This document shows, one piece after another, positions 1-9,600 of a stretch of 64,000 bases of DNA (the first letter of the stretch is position 1; each line of letters begins with the position of its first letter). The DNA lies in the NCBI GenBank assembly GCA_041659285.1, contig JBAZYO010000005.1:186001-250000 (forward strand). Reading direction: 5' to 3'. A program made the translations under genes and the position numbers. The notes under the pieces are model-generated. The model did no database searches. It was not told the origin of the DNA and was given only the letters and a program-made list of their open reading frames with translations. This stretch comes from Vicinamibacterales bacterium (lineage in GTDB: Bacteria; Acidobacteriota; Vicinamibacteria; Vicinamibacterales; UBA2999).

Positions 1-1
1 G

Positions 2-409
2 GACCTGATCGGCAGCCTCTCGTCGAATGGCGTGACCGTGCTCGTCACCACGCACTACCTGGACGAGGCCGAGCACTGCCATCGCCTGGCGATCATCCAC
101 GCCGGCAAGCTGGCGGCCATGGGCACGGCGAACGAACTGAAGCAGGTCTTCACCTCCCGGCCCATCCTGGAGATCCAGGCGGCGCATCCGGTCGCGGCCA
201 TGGACGCGCTCGATCGCCTCGACAGCGTCGAGAAGACGAGCCTGTTCGGCACTGCCGTTCACGCCGTGATGCGCAGCGCGCAGACCTCGCCGGCCATGCT
301 GGCCGCCGCCCTGGCCGGCGCCGGCGTGGACGTGCGCGGGATCGATCCGGTGTCGCCGTCGCTCGAAGACGTCTTTCTCGACGTGGTCGAGCGCGTGGGA
401 GCCGCGTGA
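2..409 (+). CDS. ABC transporter ATP-binding protein, C-terminal part
   Basis: The gene enters from outside the window; only the last ~135 residues are visible. The frame is open from base 2, and a GTG at 32 is internal rather than a start. The visible part begins just before the H-loop (VTTHYLDEAEHC), which in ABC ATPases contacts the ATP gamma-phosphate, and continues into the variable C-terminal region typical of drug or lipid exporters (DrrA/YbhF type). The stop overlaps the start of the first permease by one base (TGATG), so ATPase and permeases are translationally coupled. The family assignment rests on the H-loop and the context; Walker motifs lie upstream of the window. Confidence 0.9.
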   Translation, partial: DLIGSLSSNGVTVLVTTHYLDEAEHCHRLAIIHAGKLAAMGTANELKQVFTSRPILEIQAAHPVAAMDALDRLDSVEKTSLFGTAVHAVMRSAQTSPAMLAAALAGAGVDVRGIDPVSPSLEDVFLDVVERVGAA

Positions 410-1530
410 TGGGCAAGATCCTGGCCGTGGGCTCGAAGGAGATGCGCCAGATCGTCCGCGATCGGCGGACGCTGCTCATCCTGCTGTTCATCCCCGCGTT
501 CTTCCTGCTGCTCTACGGTTACGCCCTCAACTTCGACATCCGCGATGTCCGCCTCGCCGTCCAGGACCGCGACCGCAGCACGCAGAGCCGCAAGTTGGTG
601 TCGGCGTTCGTCAACTCGGGGTACTTCAAGCTCGTGGGCTACGAAGACTCGGACGCGGCACTGGCGGGCCTGGTCGATGAAGGAAGAGTGCGCGCGATCC
701 TGTCGATCCCCTCCGGCTTCGAGCACGACCTCACGCTCAAGCGCCCGGTCACGGTGCAGGTGGTGATCGACGGCGACAACGCCAATACCGCGTCGACGGT
801 GTCAGGCTACGCGCGCACACTGATCGCCGAGTTCGGTGCGGTGCAGATGACCACCCGGAGCCCGGTTCCCGGATCCCGGCTCCCGGCCGTCCGCGTGGAA
901 CCCCGCATCTGGTACAACCCGCAGCTGCGCAGCGCGCTGTTCCTCGTGCCCGGCCTGATCGCCTACATCGCGATGATCACCGCCGTGGTGTCGACGGCGC
1001 TCTCGGTGGTCCGCGAGAAGGAGCGCGGCACCATGGAGCAGGTGCGGATGTCGCCGGTGGGGCCGGTCTCGTACATCCTCGGCAAGGCGCTGCCTTACCT
1101 GGCCATCTCGTTCACCTCGGCGATCATCATCGTGCTGTCGGCCATGGTCCTCTTTGACCTGCCGATGCGCGGCTCCTGGCTGCTCCTGTGCTTCTCCCTT
1201 CTCCTCTACCTCGTCGGCGCGCAGGCGCAGGGTCTGTTGATCTCGACGATCGCCGACACGCAACAGGTCGCCTTTCAGCTGGCGCTGCTGTCGTCGATGC
1301 TGCCGACGATGATCCTGTCGGGGTTCATTTTTCCGATCTCGAGCATGCCGCCGGTGGTGCAGGCCATCACGCACATCGTGCCGGCGCGTTACTTTCTGGT
1401 CGCGTTGCGCGCCATCGTGCTGAAGGGCGCCGACATCACGGCGTTCTGGCAGGACCTGGCGGCGTTGGCGATCTTCGCCACCGTGGCCATGGGGCTGGCG
1501 TCGCTGCGCCTGAGACGGGAGTGGGCATGA
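409..1530 (+). CDS. ABC-2 type transporter permease (YbhS-like)
   Basis: A 373-residue inner-membrane permease of the ABC-2 class. It has one N-terminal membrane segment (about residues 20-40), a long extracytoplasmic domain (about 40-175), then five closely spaced C-terminal helices. The motif VREKERGTMEQVRMSPV after the second helix is the cytoplasmic coupling element usual in ABC-2 exporters. ATG at 409 is preferred; a GTG one codon earlier is possible. It overlaps the ATPase by one base and the next permease by four (ATGA), giving an ATPase-permease-permease operon like E. coli ybhFSR, a multidrug/cation export system. The substrate cannot be deduced. A run coded by bases 856-888 looks like a short repeat in the linker. 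Confidence 0.9.
   Translation: MGKILAVGSKEMRQIVRDRRTLLILLFIPAFFLLLYGYALNFDIRDVRLAVQDRDRSTQSRKLVSAFVNSGYFKLVGYEDSDAALAGLVDEGRVRAILSIPSGFEHDLTLKRPVTVQVVIDGDNANTASTVSGYARTLIAEFGAVQMTTRSPVPGSRLPAVRVEPRIWYNPQLRSALFLVPGLIAYIAMITAVVSTALSVVREKERGTMEQVRMSPVGPVSYILGKALPYLAISFTSAIIIVLSAMVLFDLPMRGSWLLLCFSLLLYLVGAQAQGLLISTIADTQQVAFQLALLSSMLPTMILSGFIFPISSMPPVVQAITHIVPARYFLVALRAIVLKGADITAFWQDLAALAIFATVAMGLASLRLRREWA
856..888 (+). repeat. Short GC-rich palindromic repeat inside permease gene
   Basis: Consecutive units of the type CCCGG(t/a)tCCCGG sit in the linker of the first permease and encode SPVPGSRLPA. The partner permease has unrelated sequence at the corresponding position. The coded peptide resembles the PDSRL-type peptide from the repeat at the end of hisD (20859-20888). 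Assignment to a repeat family is by eye. Confidence 0.35.
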
Positions 1531-2645
1531 GGCGCGTGCTCCACTTGATGCGGAAGGAGATGCTGGAGCTCAAGATGGATCCGCGCCTGTTCAGCGTGGT
1601 CATCATGGCGCCGATCATCCAGTTGACGGTGCTCGGCTACGCCGCCACCACCGACGTCAAAGACGTGCCGATCGTGATCGTGGACGCCGACCGCTCGACC
1701 GAGAGCCGCGCCCTGATCCACCGTTTCGAGTCGTCTGCCAACTTCAAGATTGTCGGCATGCCGGGTTCGACCACCGAGATCGATCCCTATCTCGATCGCG
1801 GCGAGGCGTGGATGGCGCTGAACATACCCGCCAACTTCGGACAGGCGATGTCGTCCGGGCGGGCCAGCACGCTGCAGGTGGTGGCCGATGGCACGGACTC
1901 CAACTCCACCACCGTGGCGCTGGGCTACGCGCAGACGCTGATTGGCGGCTACGCGCAGGACGTGATCGCGGCGGCGGCGCCGGGTCTCCCCGTGGCGGCG
2001 CCGGTCAGCGCCGAGATCCGCGTCTGGTTCAACCCGCGGCTCGAAAGCCGCGACTTCATGATCCCCGGCATTGTCGCCCTGCTGTTGCTGGTGGTGACCA
2101 CCAACCTGTCGGCGATGGCGATTGTCCGCGAGAAGGAGCTCGGCACGCTGGAGCAGTTGAGCGTCACGCCCCTCGCGCGCTGGGAGCTGATTGCCGGCAA
2201 GCTCCTGCCCTACGCCCTGATCGGCATCATCGACGTCGTCCTGGTGCTGGTGGTGGCGATCTACTGGTTCGAGGTGCCGATGCGCGGCAGCATCCCGCTG
2301 CTGTTCGGGATGTGCCTGATCTACCTGATGTCCACGCTCGGCCTCGGGTTGTTCGTGTCGTCGGTCTCGAACACCCAGCAGCAGGCGATGATGACGACCA
2401 TCTTCTTTTTCCTGATGCCGATGATCTACCTGTCAGGGTTCGTCTTCCCGATCGAGAACATGCCGGAGTGGATCCAGCCGTTCACCTACCTGATTCCGTT
2501 GCGCTACTTCCTGGTGATTGTCCGGGGGATCTTCCTCAAGGGGGTCGGGATGGAAGTGCTCTGGCCGCAGGCGCTCGCCCTCTTCACCTGGGGAGCGACG
2601 GTCCTCGCACTCGCCACGCTCCGCTCGTCGAAACGGCTCGGATGA
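1527..2645 (+). CDS. ABC-2 type transporter permease (YbhR-like)
   Basis: A 372-residue ABC-2 permease and paralogue of the preceding gene: one N-terminal helix, an extracytoplasmic domain (about residues 40-170), then a C-terminal helical bundle. The coupling motif VREKELGTLEQLSVTPL corresponds to the one in its partner, so the two probably form a heterodimer powered by the upstream ATPase. ATG at 1527 overlaps the previous stop (ATGA). A longer frame extends upstream inside the previous gene but is not coding in that region. The gene ends convergently with the MFS gene. Confidence 0.9.
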   Translation: MRRVLHLMRKEMLELKMDPRLFSVVIMAPIIQLTVLGYAATTDVKDVPIVIVDADRSTESRALIHRFESSANFKIVGMPGSTTEIDPYLDRGEAWMALNIPANFGQAMSSGRASTLQVVADGTDSNSTTVALGYAQTLIGGYAQDVIAAAAPGLPVAAPVSAEIRVWFNPRLESRDFMIPGIVALLLLVVTTNLSAMAIVREKELGTLEQLSVTPLARWELIAGKLLPYALIGIIDVVLVLVVAIYWFEVPMRGSIPLLFGMCLIYLMSTLGLGLFVSSVSNTQQQAMMTTIFFFLMPMIYLSGFVFPIENMPEWIQPFTYLIPLRYFLVIVRGIFLKGVGMEVLWPQALALFTWGATVLALATLRSSKRLG

Positions 2646-2659
2646 TTTGGGGACCTTGC

Positions 2660-2762
2660 GATCTCGTGATCGGGTGATCTGGGACTCGAAATCTGAAGAT
2701 CGCTGGATCTAGAGATCTGGATTCCAAATCACCACATCACCAAATCACCAGATCACGAAATC
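2660..2762. terminator. Long imperfect hairpin between convergent genes
   Basis: Bases 2660-2683 and 2739-2762 are inverted copies that match at 20 of 24 positions. The spacer holds further short words (gatct, aaatc, ccaaatcacc), so the whole stretch reads as degenerate GATCTGG/CCAAATCA units. Lying between convergent gene ends, it may act as a two-way terminator, though it lacks a clean T-run and its right arm overlaps the last codons of the MFS gene. It could also be a repeat element that serves as a terminator. Confidence 0.5.
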
Positions 2763-4054
2763 ATCTGAGCCGCCCGAATCCCCTCGTCCTCGTCGACCAG
2801 GCTCAGTACCCAGGCTCCGGCGACGAAGAAGCCGAGGATGGCGATGATTGCGGCGTGACTGCTGCCGGTGATCGTCACGCTCAGCGTGAACACCAGCGGA
2901 CCGAGCACGGTGGCGAACCTCTCCGCCACCGCGAAGAACCCGAAGAACTCTGCCGTGCGGTCCGCCGGCACCATGCGCGAGAACAGGGCGCGGCTGAGCG
3001 CCTGCGCCCCGCCCTGCACCGTGGCGATCATCCCCGCCAGGATGAAGAAGTGCGTGACGGTGGTCATGAAGTAGGCGAGCACGGTGGCCAGCGCGTAGAC
3101 CGAGATGGCGATGAAGATGGCGCGCTTGGTGCCGATGCGGACGCCGAGCGACCCGAACAGGAACGAGAACGGGATGCCGAGAAACTGGACCATCACGAAG
3201 GCGGCAATCTGCGCCGTCTGCTCGACGCCGACCTCGGCGCCGTAGACCCCGGCCATCCGGATGATGGTCTGGATGCCGTCCTGGTAGAGCAGCATCGCGA
3301 TGAACAGCAGGAACGCGTTCCGGTACTTCCGCACCTCGTGGAAGGTGGTGGCGAGCCTCGCAAAGGCCGCGACAATCGCGATCCCCGACTCCCCGTCGTG
3401 CTTGGCTCGAGTCTTGGGCTCTGGAACCTTCCTGAAGATGGGCAGCGAGAACACCGCCCACCACACGGCGACCGAGAAGAACGACGCCTTGATGGCAGGC
3501 ACGGTGCCCGAGAACCCGAACCAGGCCGGCTGCAGGATCCACGCGAGGTTGATCAGCAGCAACACCCCGCCGCCGATGTAGCCCATGGCATAGCCGGCCG
3601 CCGACACGCGGTCGGTCTCCGCCGGCTTCGCCACGTGCGGCAACAGCGAATCGTAGAAAACGATCGATCCGGAGACGCCGAGGTTGGCGATGAAGAACAG
3701 CACCGACGCCAGGCCGATGTCGCCTTCGCCGATGAACACCATCGAGGCGCACGCCGACACGCCAACGGCGGTGCACCCGGCCAGCAGTTTCTTCTTGGCG
3801 CCGGTGTAATCGGCAAACGCGCCCAGGACGGGTGCCGAGATCGCGACCGTGGCCATCGACAGCGTGGTGACCAGCCCGAAGCGCGCGGTGGCCTCCGCCG
3901 GTGCGAGGCCGGCGGCGGCATAGGTGGCGTAGAAGCCGGGGAAGACGGCGGTGACGACGGTGGTGAAGAAGGCGGAGTTGGCCCAGTCGTACCACGCCCA
4001 GGCGCGCTGCTCAGGCGTGACCAGGCCCACGCGGGCCATTAACCGGGCGAACAT
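2753..4054 (-). CDS. MFS transporter, UMF1/Atg22-like
   Basis: A 433-residue, twelve-helix-type major facilitator. The N-terminal signature AWYDWANSAFFTTVVTAVFP is typical of the UMF1 (unknown major facilitator 1 / vacuole effluxer Atg22-like) family; loops such as DYTGAKKK between helices 2 and 3 match the MFS fold. The substrate is unknown; fungal Atg22 exports amino acids from vacuoles, but that cannot be carried over. It is transcribed toward the ABC operon and probably on its own: upstream lies a structured 109-bp inverted repeat that separates it from the DUF4097 gene. Length is normal for the family. Confidence 0.88.
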   Translation of the reverse strand: MFARLMARVGLVTPEQRAWAWYDWANSAFFTTVVTAVFPGFYATYAAAGLAPAEATARFGLVTTLSMATVAISAPVLGAFADYTGAKKKLLAGCTAVGVSACASMVFIGEGDIGLASVLFFIANLGVSGSIVFYDSLLPHVAKPAETDRVSAAGYAMGYIGGGVLLLINLAWILQPAWFGFSGTVPAIKASFFSVAVWWAVFSLPIFRKVPEPKTRAKHDGESGIAIVAAFARLATTFHEVRKYRNAFLLFIAMLLYQDGIQTIIRMAGVYGAEVGVEQTAQIAAFVMVQFLGIPFSFLFGSLGVRIGTKRAIFIAISVYALATVLAYFMTTVTHFFILAGMIATVQGGAQALSRALFSRMVPADRTAEFFGFFAVAERFATVLGPLVFTLSVTITGSSHAAIIAILGFFVAGAWVLSLVDEDEGIRAAQMIS

Positions 4055-4071
4055 CCGGGCACATCATAGCC

Positions 4072-4180
4072 GGATCAGGGATCAGCAGGACGCTCTTGGA
4101 GAAAGCCGTTGAGATGAGCTCATGAAGCGCACCGTAAGCGGTGCCGTTTTCTCCAAGAGCGTCCTGCTGATCCCCGATCC
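4072..4180. repeat. 109-bp palindromic element with 33-bp terminal inverted repeats
   Basis: Bases 4072-4104 and 4148-4180 are reverse complements at 32 of 33 positions (outer ends GGATCAGGG and CCCCGATCC). The 43-base loop holds two further palindromes: ATGAGCTCAT and a GCACCG-taag-CGGTGC hairpin. The size and nested structure fit a MITE- or REP-like element. As RNA it would form a very stable stem between the DUF4097 and MFS genes. There is no T-run, so simple termination is less likely. No second copy was seen in the window. Confidence 0.75.
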
Positions 4181-4185
4181 CAGAC

Positions 4186-4866
4186 CTACTTGCGAATCGA
4201 GACGTCGCCGCTGAAGGTCTTCAGCCTGAAGTCGCCGTTGCCGCCGCCGTTGAGGGCGCCGCGGAAGTTGCGGCGGCTGCTGTTGCTGAGCGTGACCGGC
4301 AGGTCGCTCTCGAAGGTGCCGCTGAAGCTGTTGAAGTCGATGTTGCCGCGCGCGCCGTCGGGCAGGCGCAGGCGCACGCCGCCACTGAACGTCTTGATGT
4401 CGAGGTCGTGGTCGGCCCACTCGGTGGCCTCCACCGTGACGCTGGAGCTGAAGCCGTCGATGTCCTGGTTGGCGTTGACACCGATCACGGTGACGGGCGC
4501 GCTGAAGGTCTTGATCTCGAGCCGCGTGCGGGACGGCACCTGGATGTCGAAGTCGGTTTCGACCACGTTGTCATTGCGGCGCTCCACCAGGCGGTGATTG
4601 GCGTCCACCTCGATGGTGTTGCCGCTCTGCGTGATCTCGAGCTTGATGTCGTCGAGCCGGTCCTGCTTGGCGCGGCGCACGGCCTTGATCACGACTTGGT
4701 CACCGGACACGCCGGTGATGCGGACGCGGCCGGAGAAGGTCTTCAGCCGCAGCGTGCCGCCCGGCTGAAGGGTGAGGGTCTTCTCGACGTTCTCGGTGTT
4801 GGTCTGGGCCGCGACCGGAGCCGCCAGGGCCAGGGCGAATAACAGGGCGAAAGTGGTCTTGAGCAT
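4186..4866 (-). CDS. Secreted DUF4097-family protein
   Basis: A 226-residue exported protein. ATG at 4866 is chosen because GAGG lies seven bases upstream and it starts a clear signal peptide (MLKTTFALLFALALAAPVAA, cleavage after AQ); an ORF extension to 4896 lacks these. The mature part repeats the phrase (L/R)KTFSG(D/R)V or IKTFSAPVTV about every 20-35 residues, predicting a right-handed beta-helix as in DUF4097 putative adhesins. No enzymatic residues are recognisable. Location is probably periplasm or cell surface; the function of the family is not established. It stands alone between a TPR protein gene and the palindromic element. Confidence 0.8.
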   Translation of the reverse strand: MLKTTFALLFALALAAPVAAQTNTENVEKTLTLQPGGTLRLKTFSGRVRITGVSGDQVVIKAVRRAKQDRLDDIKLEITQSGNTIEVDANHRLVERRNDNVVETDFDIQVPSRTRLEIKTFSAPVTVIGVNANQDIDGFSSSVTVEATEWADHDLDIKTFSGGVRLRLPDGARGNIDFNSFSGTFESDLPVTLSNSSRRNFRGALNGGGNGDFRLKTFSGDVSIRK

Positions 4867-4946
4867 ATGTCCTCGGTGGAAATAGACGAGAGCCATCCCC
4901 CAAGGGTTGCCACAGGAGGCGTTTCTTCCACCCTTCTGATCTCCTG

Positions 4947-6587
4947 TTATTTTTTGCGGGCGACGGCCAGTTCCGGCAGGTCTTTATCCGCCGTGGCCCA
5001 CGCTTTCAGCCCCAGACCGAACTCGCGGCGGGCGGTGGGGAGGTTGTCGTCGTGCTGGGCCACCAGGGCCAGGGCGTAGTGGCTGCCGAAGTAGGCAGGG
5101 TCGTGTTCGACCATAAGCTGCGCCATTCGTCCCGCCAGCTCCCAATCGCCGACCGCCCTCGCCGATCGCGCCAGGGCCTCGAGCCGGAACAGCGACTGGC
5201 TCCACGCGTCGGGCCCGGGCAGCGAGCGCCATTTCTGCGCCGCGCTCTCCATGCCCTTGCGGCCCTGCTCGCGCTGCGCCGTCCGCAGCCGGAACTCGCC
5301 CTGCAGCGCCTCGAGGGTGATGAAGACCAGCGCCTGCCCATCCGGCGCGCTCTTGAAGGCGCGGAGCGCCGCGTTCGAGGCGGTGGCGGCATCCCCCGGG
5401 CGGCTGGTCGCCAGGTAGACGAACCCGGCCTCGATGTGGCCGGCCGCCTGGACGATGGGGTGCGGGTGGCCGATGAGGACCTTCGCGGCTTCCAGCGCCT
5501 CCGCGGGGCGATTGCGCGCCAGCAGGTAGGCGGGCCACTCGCGCTTGTTCACCACCTGCGTGAGCAGGTTCGACGGCAGCGAAAACGACTGTTTCAACAG
5601 CGCCTCGGCCTTCTTCATCTGCCCGAGGTACTGGTAGGTGGCGGCCAGCAGATCGAGATTGTGCTGATGGTGCCAGTCGAGATCGGCGCTGACCTTCTCG
5701 CGCGCGAAATACTCGCGCTGCAGCTTGTCGGCGGCCTCGAACTGCGCCACCGCTTCCACCGGCCTTCCAGCCCGGCGGAGCTCGTGTCCATGCATGTGGC
5801 GCGCGTGCGGCACCTCCGCCGCCTGCGCCGCATAAGCCGCGGCCTGCGCGAGCGACTCGTTGATGCGGCCGCTGTTCTCGTAGGCGTGCGCCAGGTAATG
5901 CTGCGCGCCGAAGTGGTTCGGCGACACCTTGAGCGCCCGCTCGAAGAACGGGATCGACGCCGTCACCGAACCCTGTCCGCGATCCGCGGGATCGGGTGAC
6001 TCCGCAATCCCGCGCTTCAGGATCAACTCCGCGTCGTTTGGGAGCGCGGCGATCGCGGAATCGAGCGCCTTTCGATAGGCCGCCAGCTTCGCCGTGTCGC
6101 GCGGGGCGTCTTCGGCGGCCATCTGCAGCGCCCGCGTCTCGATGTGTTGCCGCTCGTGCCCGGTGGCCTTCGGGATCAGCGCCCTCGCCCGCTCGATCGC
6201 CTGCTTGGCTTCGGTGGGCTTATTGACTTCGATGTAGGCGTAGCTGAGGCCGACGTGGGCCAGCGCGAGCCCGGGGTCGCTGCGCAGCGCCTGGTGAAAC
6301 GATCGCGCCGCTTCGATCCAGACGAACGAATGCAGATAGGCCAGGCCCTGGTCGTAGAAGGCCTGGGCCTCGGTGGACTGCGTGGACACCGCGTCGTGCG
6401 CCCGCCCGATGCCAGTCCGCAGCGGGACCGCGCGCTCCAGCAGCGCTTGCGGGACCACCGGGATGGCGTGCGCCGCATGCTGCGCCGCCGGCGAGGTGAG
6501 AAGTGGGAAGGACGAGGTGAGAAGGACAACCAGAAAGACAAAGAGCGGGAAGCCCTGGACGATGTGCCTGGACTTCCCGCTCTTCAC
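4947..6587 (-). CDS. Secreted tetratricopeptide-repeat protein
   Basis: A 546-residue protein with an N-terminal hydrophobic segment (about residues 12-32, uncleaved anchor or signal peptide) followed by TPR-like helical pairs (for example FYDQGLAYLHSFVWIEAARS and ALAHVGLSYAYIEVNKPTEA) along most of the chain. TPR arrays bind partner proteins; no catalytic domain is visible. The start is uncertain: ATG at 6587 lies at the base of a strong hairpin (6541-6584) that looks like the terminator of the TonB gene upstream, so the first 15 or so codons double as that stem. No good alternative ATG was found before the hydrophobic stretch. Confidence 0.75.
   Translation of the reverse strand: MKSGKSRHIVQGFPLFVFLVVLLTSSFPLLTSPAAQHAAHAIPVVPQALLERAVPLRTGIGRAHDAVSTQSTEAQAFYDQGLAYLHSFVWIEAARSFHQALRSDPGLALAHVGLSYAYIEVNKPTEAKQAIERARALIPKATGHERQHIETRALQMAAEDAPRDTAKLAAYRKALDSAIAALPNDAELILKRGIAESPDPADRGQGSVTASIPFFERALKVSPNHFGAQHYLAHAYENSGRINESLAQAAAYAAQAAEVPHARHMHGHELRRAGRPVEAVAQFEAADKLQREYFAREKVSADLDWHHQHNLDLLAATYQYLGQMKKAEALLKQSFSLPSNLLTQVVNKREWPAYLLARNRPAEALEAAKVLIGHPHPIVQAAGHIEAGFVYLATSRPGDAATASNAALRAFKSAPDGQALVFITLEALQGEFRLRTAQREQGRKGMESAAQKWRSLPGPDAWSQSLFRLEALARSARAVGDWELAGRMAQLMVEHDPAYFGSHYALALVAQHDDNLPTARREFGLGLKAWATADKDLPELAVARKK
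6541..6584 (-). terminator. Intrinsic terminator-like hairpin after TonB receptor gene
   Basis: On the minus strand AAGAGCGGGAAG (6573-6584) pairs perfectly with CTTCCCGCTCTT (6541-6552) across a 20-base loop and is followed by TTTGTCTTTCTGG, a U-rich tail. It lies 56 bases past the TonB receptor stop and overlaps the first codons of the TPR gene. Confidence 0.6.
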
Positions 6588-6639
6588 GACGTCGATTCTA
6601 CGACTTCTTGCGTCGATCTTCTAACTGCCGCTGAGGCGA

Positions 6640-9600
6640 TTAGAAGCTAATCTGCCCCCCGAGCTTGAAGAAGCGGCTCTGCAGGACGTTGGTCGGACGC
6701 TGCCACGTGCCCGTGGCCGCCGTCGAGTAGGCGGCGTTGATGGTGAACGGCCAGCTGCTGTTGAAGACGTTGTAGAGGTCGAAGTCCACGCGCAGCCGCG
6801 CCTTGCCGACGTTGAAGCGCTTGGCGAGGCGGAGGTCGAGCTGATTGAGGTTGTGCTCACCGTACTCGAGACCCTCGCGCATCAACTGGACGGTGCGCGA
6901 TGCCACGCCGGTCCAGTTGCGGCCGATCTGGGGGTTGGCCACCGCGTTGATGACACCCCAGCTCGCGCCCACGCTTGGACCGGCGCCGCCGTTCTGCACG
7001 CCCCGCGAATGCTGGAACGTGCCGGCAAGTTGGATGTCGAGCGGCAGCGTGTAGGAACCCGACACCTTGGCGTCCGGCCGGTAGCCGTACTCGCGGTGGC
7101 ACCCGGTGGAGCCATCCTCGTAGATCTCGGTCCCCTGGGCGGCAGCGCCGACCACGGCATCAAGGCCGGCCGCCAGCAGGTTGCAGTTGTCGAACGTGCG
7201 CGCCGTAGCGGCGATGCCGCCGCGCAGGAACGCGCCGTTGCGGAAGCGGGCTTCGAGGTTGAGGTCGAAACCCTGGTAGAGGTTGGTCTCGCCGCCGAAG
7301 TCGTCCGAGAACCGGATCAAGCTGTTGGCCGGCAGGTTCTGGGCGAACACCGCGGGCTTCAGGTCCTTCACGCCGCACACCTGGTAGCCGCCGCCGCCCG
7401 GGAGGTCGGGATCCACGGGCGCCTTGATGCAGAACGTGTCGTAGCTGCTCTCGTCGTAGCGGAGGTCGTCCACGAACGTCGCGTTGCCGAACGTGCGGCG
7501 GTAGTAACCGCCGTTCACCGACACGCGATCCGCCAGCTGGTGCTGCATCGCGAAAGTGATTTCGTTGTTGTAGCCGCGCTTGCCCCATCCATCGAGCAGG
7601 TCGGGCGAGTACTGAGTGGTGGGAACGGTGAGCCGGCCGAAGGTCGGCGTCGCTGCGGAGTTGGTCAGCTCTCCGAACTGGATGTTGCCGGCGTTATCGA
7701 GCGGCAGGCCGTTGCCGTCGAGGTCGCGCCACGCCCGGGTGTCGGTGCCGGTGAGCGCGCCGATCGGGTTCACCTGGTTTGCGAAGGCGATTGCCTGGCC
7801 CGCCACGTAGCGCGCCCAGCTGGCCTTGATCGCCGTGCGGCCGTTGCCGAACACGTCCATGGCGACGCCGACGCGCGGCGAGATGTCCTTCCAGTTCTGC
7901 ACCGTGCCGGTGCACAGTTCGCCCGGATCGACCTTGCCGTCCGAGCACTCGCCGAACGTGGCGCCGCCGCTCAGCCGGCTGGCCAGCACCGAGCTCTCGC
8001 GCGATTCGCCGATGAACTGGTCGAAGCGGATGCCCAGGTTCAACGTGATCCGGCCGATCGACCAGCGGTCCTGCGCGTAGATGCCGAGGTCGCGATTGAT
8101 GCCGTTGTTGCGGTCGGACGGCAGCCGGAGCGTCACCGACACCGGCACGCCGGCGTTGTAGGTGATCGGCTGCATGTCGCCGGTCCACCGGGTGAGCAGC
8201 TTCCAGTCGCCGTTGCTGAAGGTGCCGCCGAGGCGGAAGCTGTGCGCGCCGGCCACGTACGACGCCGCACCCGAGAACGTGCGGAGCACCGAATAGTGGT
8301 CCGCCGGGTTCGGCCAGGCATTGGCCTGGCGGCCGTTCGACTGATCGACGACGTTGTAGACCCGTGCGGCCATGATCGCGTCGTCACTCCACACCTTGTC
8401 TTCGGAGCCGGTGACGCTGGGCTGGTACAGCTCGGTGTAATTCTGGTTGTAGACGCCGAAGCCGGCCTCGAACAACAGCTTGTTGGTGTGGGTCCTCGTC
8501 CACTTGGCCACGCCCACGTAGCTGGTCGGCGTTACCTGGACGCCGGCCGCCTCGGGCGGAATGGTCGAGGCGATGCCCCAGTGGTTGCGGTACTTCCGCT
8601 GGTTGTCGAAATAGCCCGAGAACTTGTCGTTGCTGCTCGCCTGCCACGAAACGCGGCCCGCGTTGCTGACGATGTGGCCATCGTCGATGCCAGGCTTGCT
8701 GGTGTCGGCCACATAGCGGAAGGGCGAGGGGTCGGCGTCGAAGTAGGAGTCGGCCTTGGTCTTCGATGAGCCCCAGTGCCTGAACGTGTAGTTGAACCAG
8801 ATCTTGTTGCGGAGGATCGGACCGCCGATCGAGGGATTGACGTCCCAGATCTTCTGGATCGCGTCCACGTTGGTAAGCGTGTTGTTGGCGTTGAAGGTCT
8901 TGCTGCCGCTCAGGTTCGAGCGGGTGCACGGCTGGCCGATGCCCGGCGATCCGCAATTGTCGGAGGTGAAGTCTTTGCCGGCGTAGTTCGCGATGATCGA
9001 GCCGCGGAACGAGTTGCCGCCGTCCTTCGGCACCATGTTGACGCGCATGCCGCCCTGGCCGACTTCGGCCGAGTCGGCGCCGGTCACGTAGCTGAACTCC
9101 TCGAAGCTCGAGTCGTTCCAGTAAACGCCGCTATACGCGCCCTGGGCGCACAGGTTGTTGAGGCGGATGCCGTCGATGGTCTGCACCGTGTCGCCGGAGC
9201 CGCGGTACTGGAGGGGCGACTGCTGCAGGTTGCCCGAACCGCCGACGTCGCGCGACAGCGCGCCGCCGCCGCCCTGGGCAATGGTCGTGCCCGGGATCAT
9301 GATGCCCACGGCCTGGATGTTGCGGCCGGTCGGCAGCGCCTCGCGGACTTCCGCCGTCATCACCACGCGCTGCGTGATGCTCTGCGTGTCAACGATGGGG
9401 GATTCGCCGGTCACGGTGAGGGTTTCCTCGAGCGCGCCGACCTTCAGGTCGACGTTGATGGTGGCCGTGAAGTCCGACGTCAGCACGACGCCTGCGCGCA
9501 CCACGGTGCCGAAACCCGGGAGCGAGTAGGTGACGGTGTAGGTGCCGGGCCGGAGGGCGAGAATCGAGTAGGTGCCCGACCCGCTGGTGACCGTGGAGCG

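Noticed and set aside
802..1374. Long minus-strand frame of 190 codons inside the first permease gene
   Set aside because: Composition is Arg/His/Gln-rich shadow sequence typical of the opposite strand of high-GC genes; the plus frame has clear permease motifs.
6853..8769. 638-codon plus-strand frame opposite the TonB receptor
   Set aside because: The receptor has signal peptide, plug and barrel; the opposite frame is Val/Arg/Ala-rich with no domain and no ribosome site.
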